In this document: piece after piece, positions 15,200 to 15,509 of the stretch
Layout: the number at the start of each line of letters is the position of its first letter
Position numbering within the stretch: the stretch's first letter is position 1
Assembly: GCA_002085465.1 (NCBI GenBank)
Contig: NBML01000086.1
Coordinates: 1 to 15,509 of the forward strand
DNA from: Desulfobacteraceae bacterium 4572_89
GTDB lineage: Bacteria; Desulfobacterota; Desulfobacteria; Desulfobacterales; Desulfobacteraceae
Direction of reading: 5' to 3'
DNA length: 15,509 nucleotides
Translations under genes and position numbers: made by a program
Notes under the pieces: model-generated
The model's database searches: none
The model's input: only the letters and a program-made list of their open reading frames with translations
What the model was told of the DNA's origin: nothing

Positions 15200-15272
15200 A
15201 AAAAAGAGCCCTTGAATTTTAATTGGTCTTTAAAATTACAATCAATATTTAAAATCCCTTTTCATGGCTCTT
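15200..15272 (-). terminator. Candidate rho-independent terminator or attenuator (minus strand)
   Basis: AAGAGCC (15272-15266) pairs with GGCTCTT (15210-15204), and the T-run continues to 15200 on the minus strand. An inner ATTTTAA/TTAAAAT pairing shortens the otherwise long (55-nt) loop. It could end a gene located to the right. Confidence 0.4.
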
Positions 15273-15509
15273 CTCCACCCGAACGAATGTTTTCCCCGAT
15301 TAAAAAGTGGTCAAATAATTGCCTGGATTTCTGGGGAAATCCATTTTTTTTGATAACCCGAGGCATTTATCATCAGATTCAAATAAAATCCCCTGTCCCT
15401 TACAATAGATAAAAGATATCCTTTTTTAAAAGACGTTCCAGGGTTTAATGAATACATATAGGGCTCACTATTTGAAATCACTGAGAAAATATATTTCGAT
15501 AATTCTAAA

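Larger units (their letters stand above)
14852..15509. other. Region without an intact gene at the right end
   Basis: About 650 bp with no convincing complete gene. The + frames here (14897-15136, 15212-15412) have no recognisable motifs or ribosome-binding sites. The minus strand has a possible ferredoxin-domain remnant (14959-15105), a 34-codon reading frame (15366-15262, MPRVIKKNGFPQKSRQLFDH...) that ends just before a stem-loop with a T-run, and otherwise AT-rich sequence. This may be the tail of more debris or of a gene beyond the window. Confidence 0.45.

Overview
The window looks like chromosome from an anaerobic, sulfate-reducing-type bacterium of the Desulfobacterota (Desulfobacula/Desulfobacter-like). 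This is an inference from gene content and style: a phenylacetate-CoA-ligase-like enzyme beside an enoyl-CoA hydratase, a cysteine-rich flavodoxin/SCP2 fusion, a MetE/URO-D-like protein, an old-yellow-enzyme remnant and moderate-to-low GC. No rRNA, tRNA or CRISPR array was recognised.

Layout. (1) 1-3573, minus strand: three overlapping genes encoding a MukF-like kleisin (JetA), a MukE-like protein (JetB) and a MukB/SMC-like ATPase with long coiled coils (JetC, cut by the left edge). This is the jetABC part of a Wadjet-type anti-plasmid condensin. The diagnostic jetD would lie just left of position 1. (2) 3.77-6.05 kb: a decay zone. It holds a 5' fragment of an AlbA_2-type gene, an old yellow enzyme gene broken by an internal deletion plus frameshift, an apparently intact SnoaL-like gene, a trmL fragment with its middle deleted, and the 5' end of an IS110-like transposase. 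(3) 6.07-8.51 kb: an 84-nt hairpin, the intact AlbA_2/HATPase gene, and on the minus strand a Nudix hydrolase-trmL pair. The AlbA_2 and trmL fragments of zone 2 keep the order and orientation of the intact AlbA_2-trmL pair, which suggests a decayed duplicate. (4) 8.78-9.03 kb: remnants of an ABC-F ATPase that abut an enoyl-CoA hydratase with an abnormal 5' end. (5) 9.05-11.17 kb: enoyl-CoA hydratase and acyl-CoA-ligase-like genes in one direction, meeting rsgA and a flavodoxin/SCP2 fusion gene on the minus strand with almost no gap. (6) 13.2-14.85 kb: a TerB-like gene with a good sigma70-type promoter, overlapping tail to tail with a MetE/URO-D-like gene. (7) 14.85-15.51 kb: no intact gene, a possible ferredoxin-domain remnant and a candidate minus-strand terminator.

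Working together. JetABC should form an SMC complex that, with JetD, recognises and cleaves small circular DNA. The ECH and ligase-like proteins suggest activation and beta-oxidation-type processing of an organic acid. TrmL modifies the tRNA wobble base and RsgA matures the 30S subunit. The concentration of broken genes and mobile-element debris next to Wadjet fits an accessory, recombination-prone locus.
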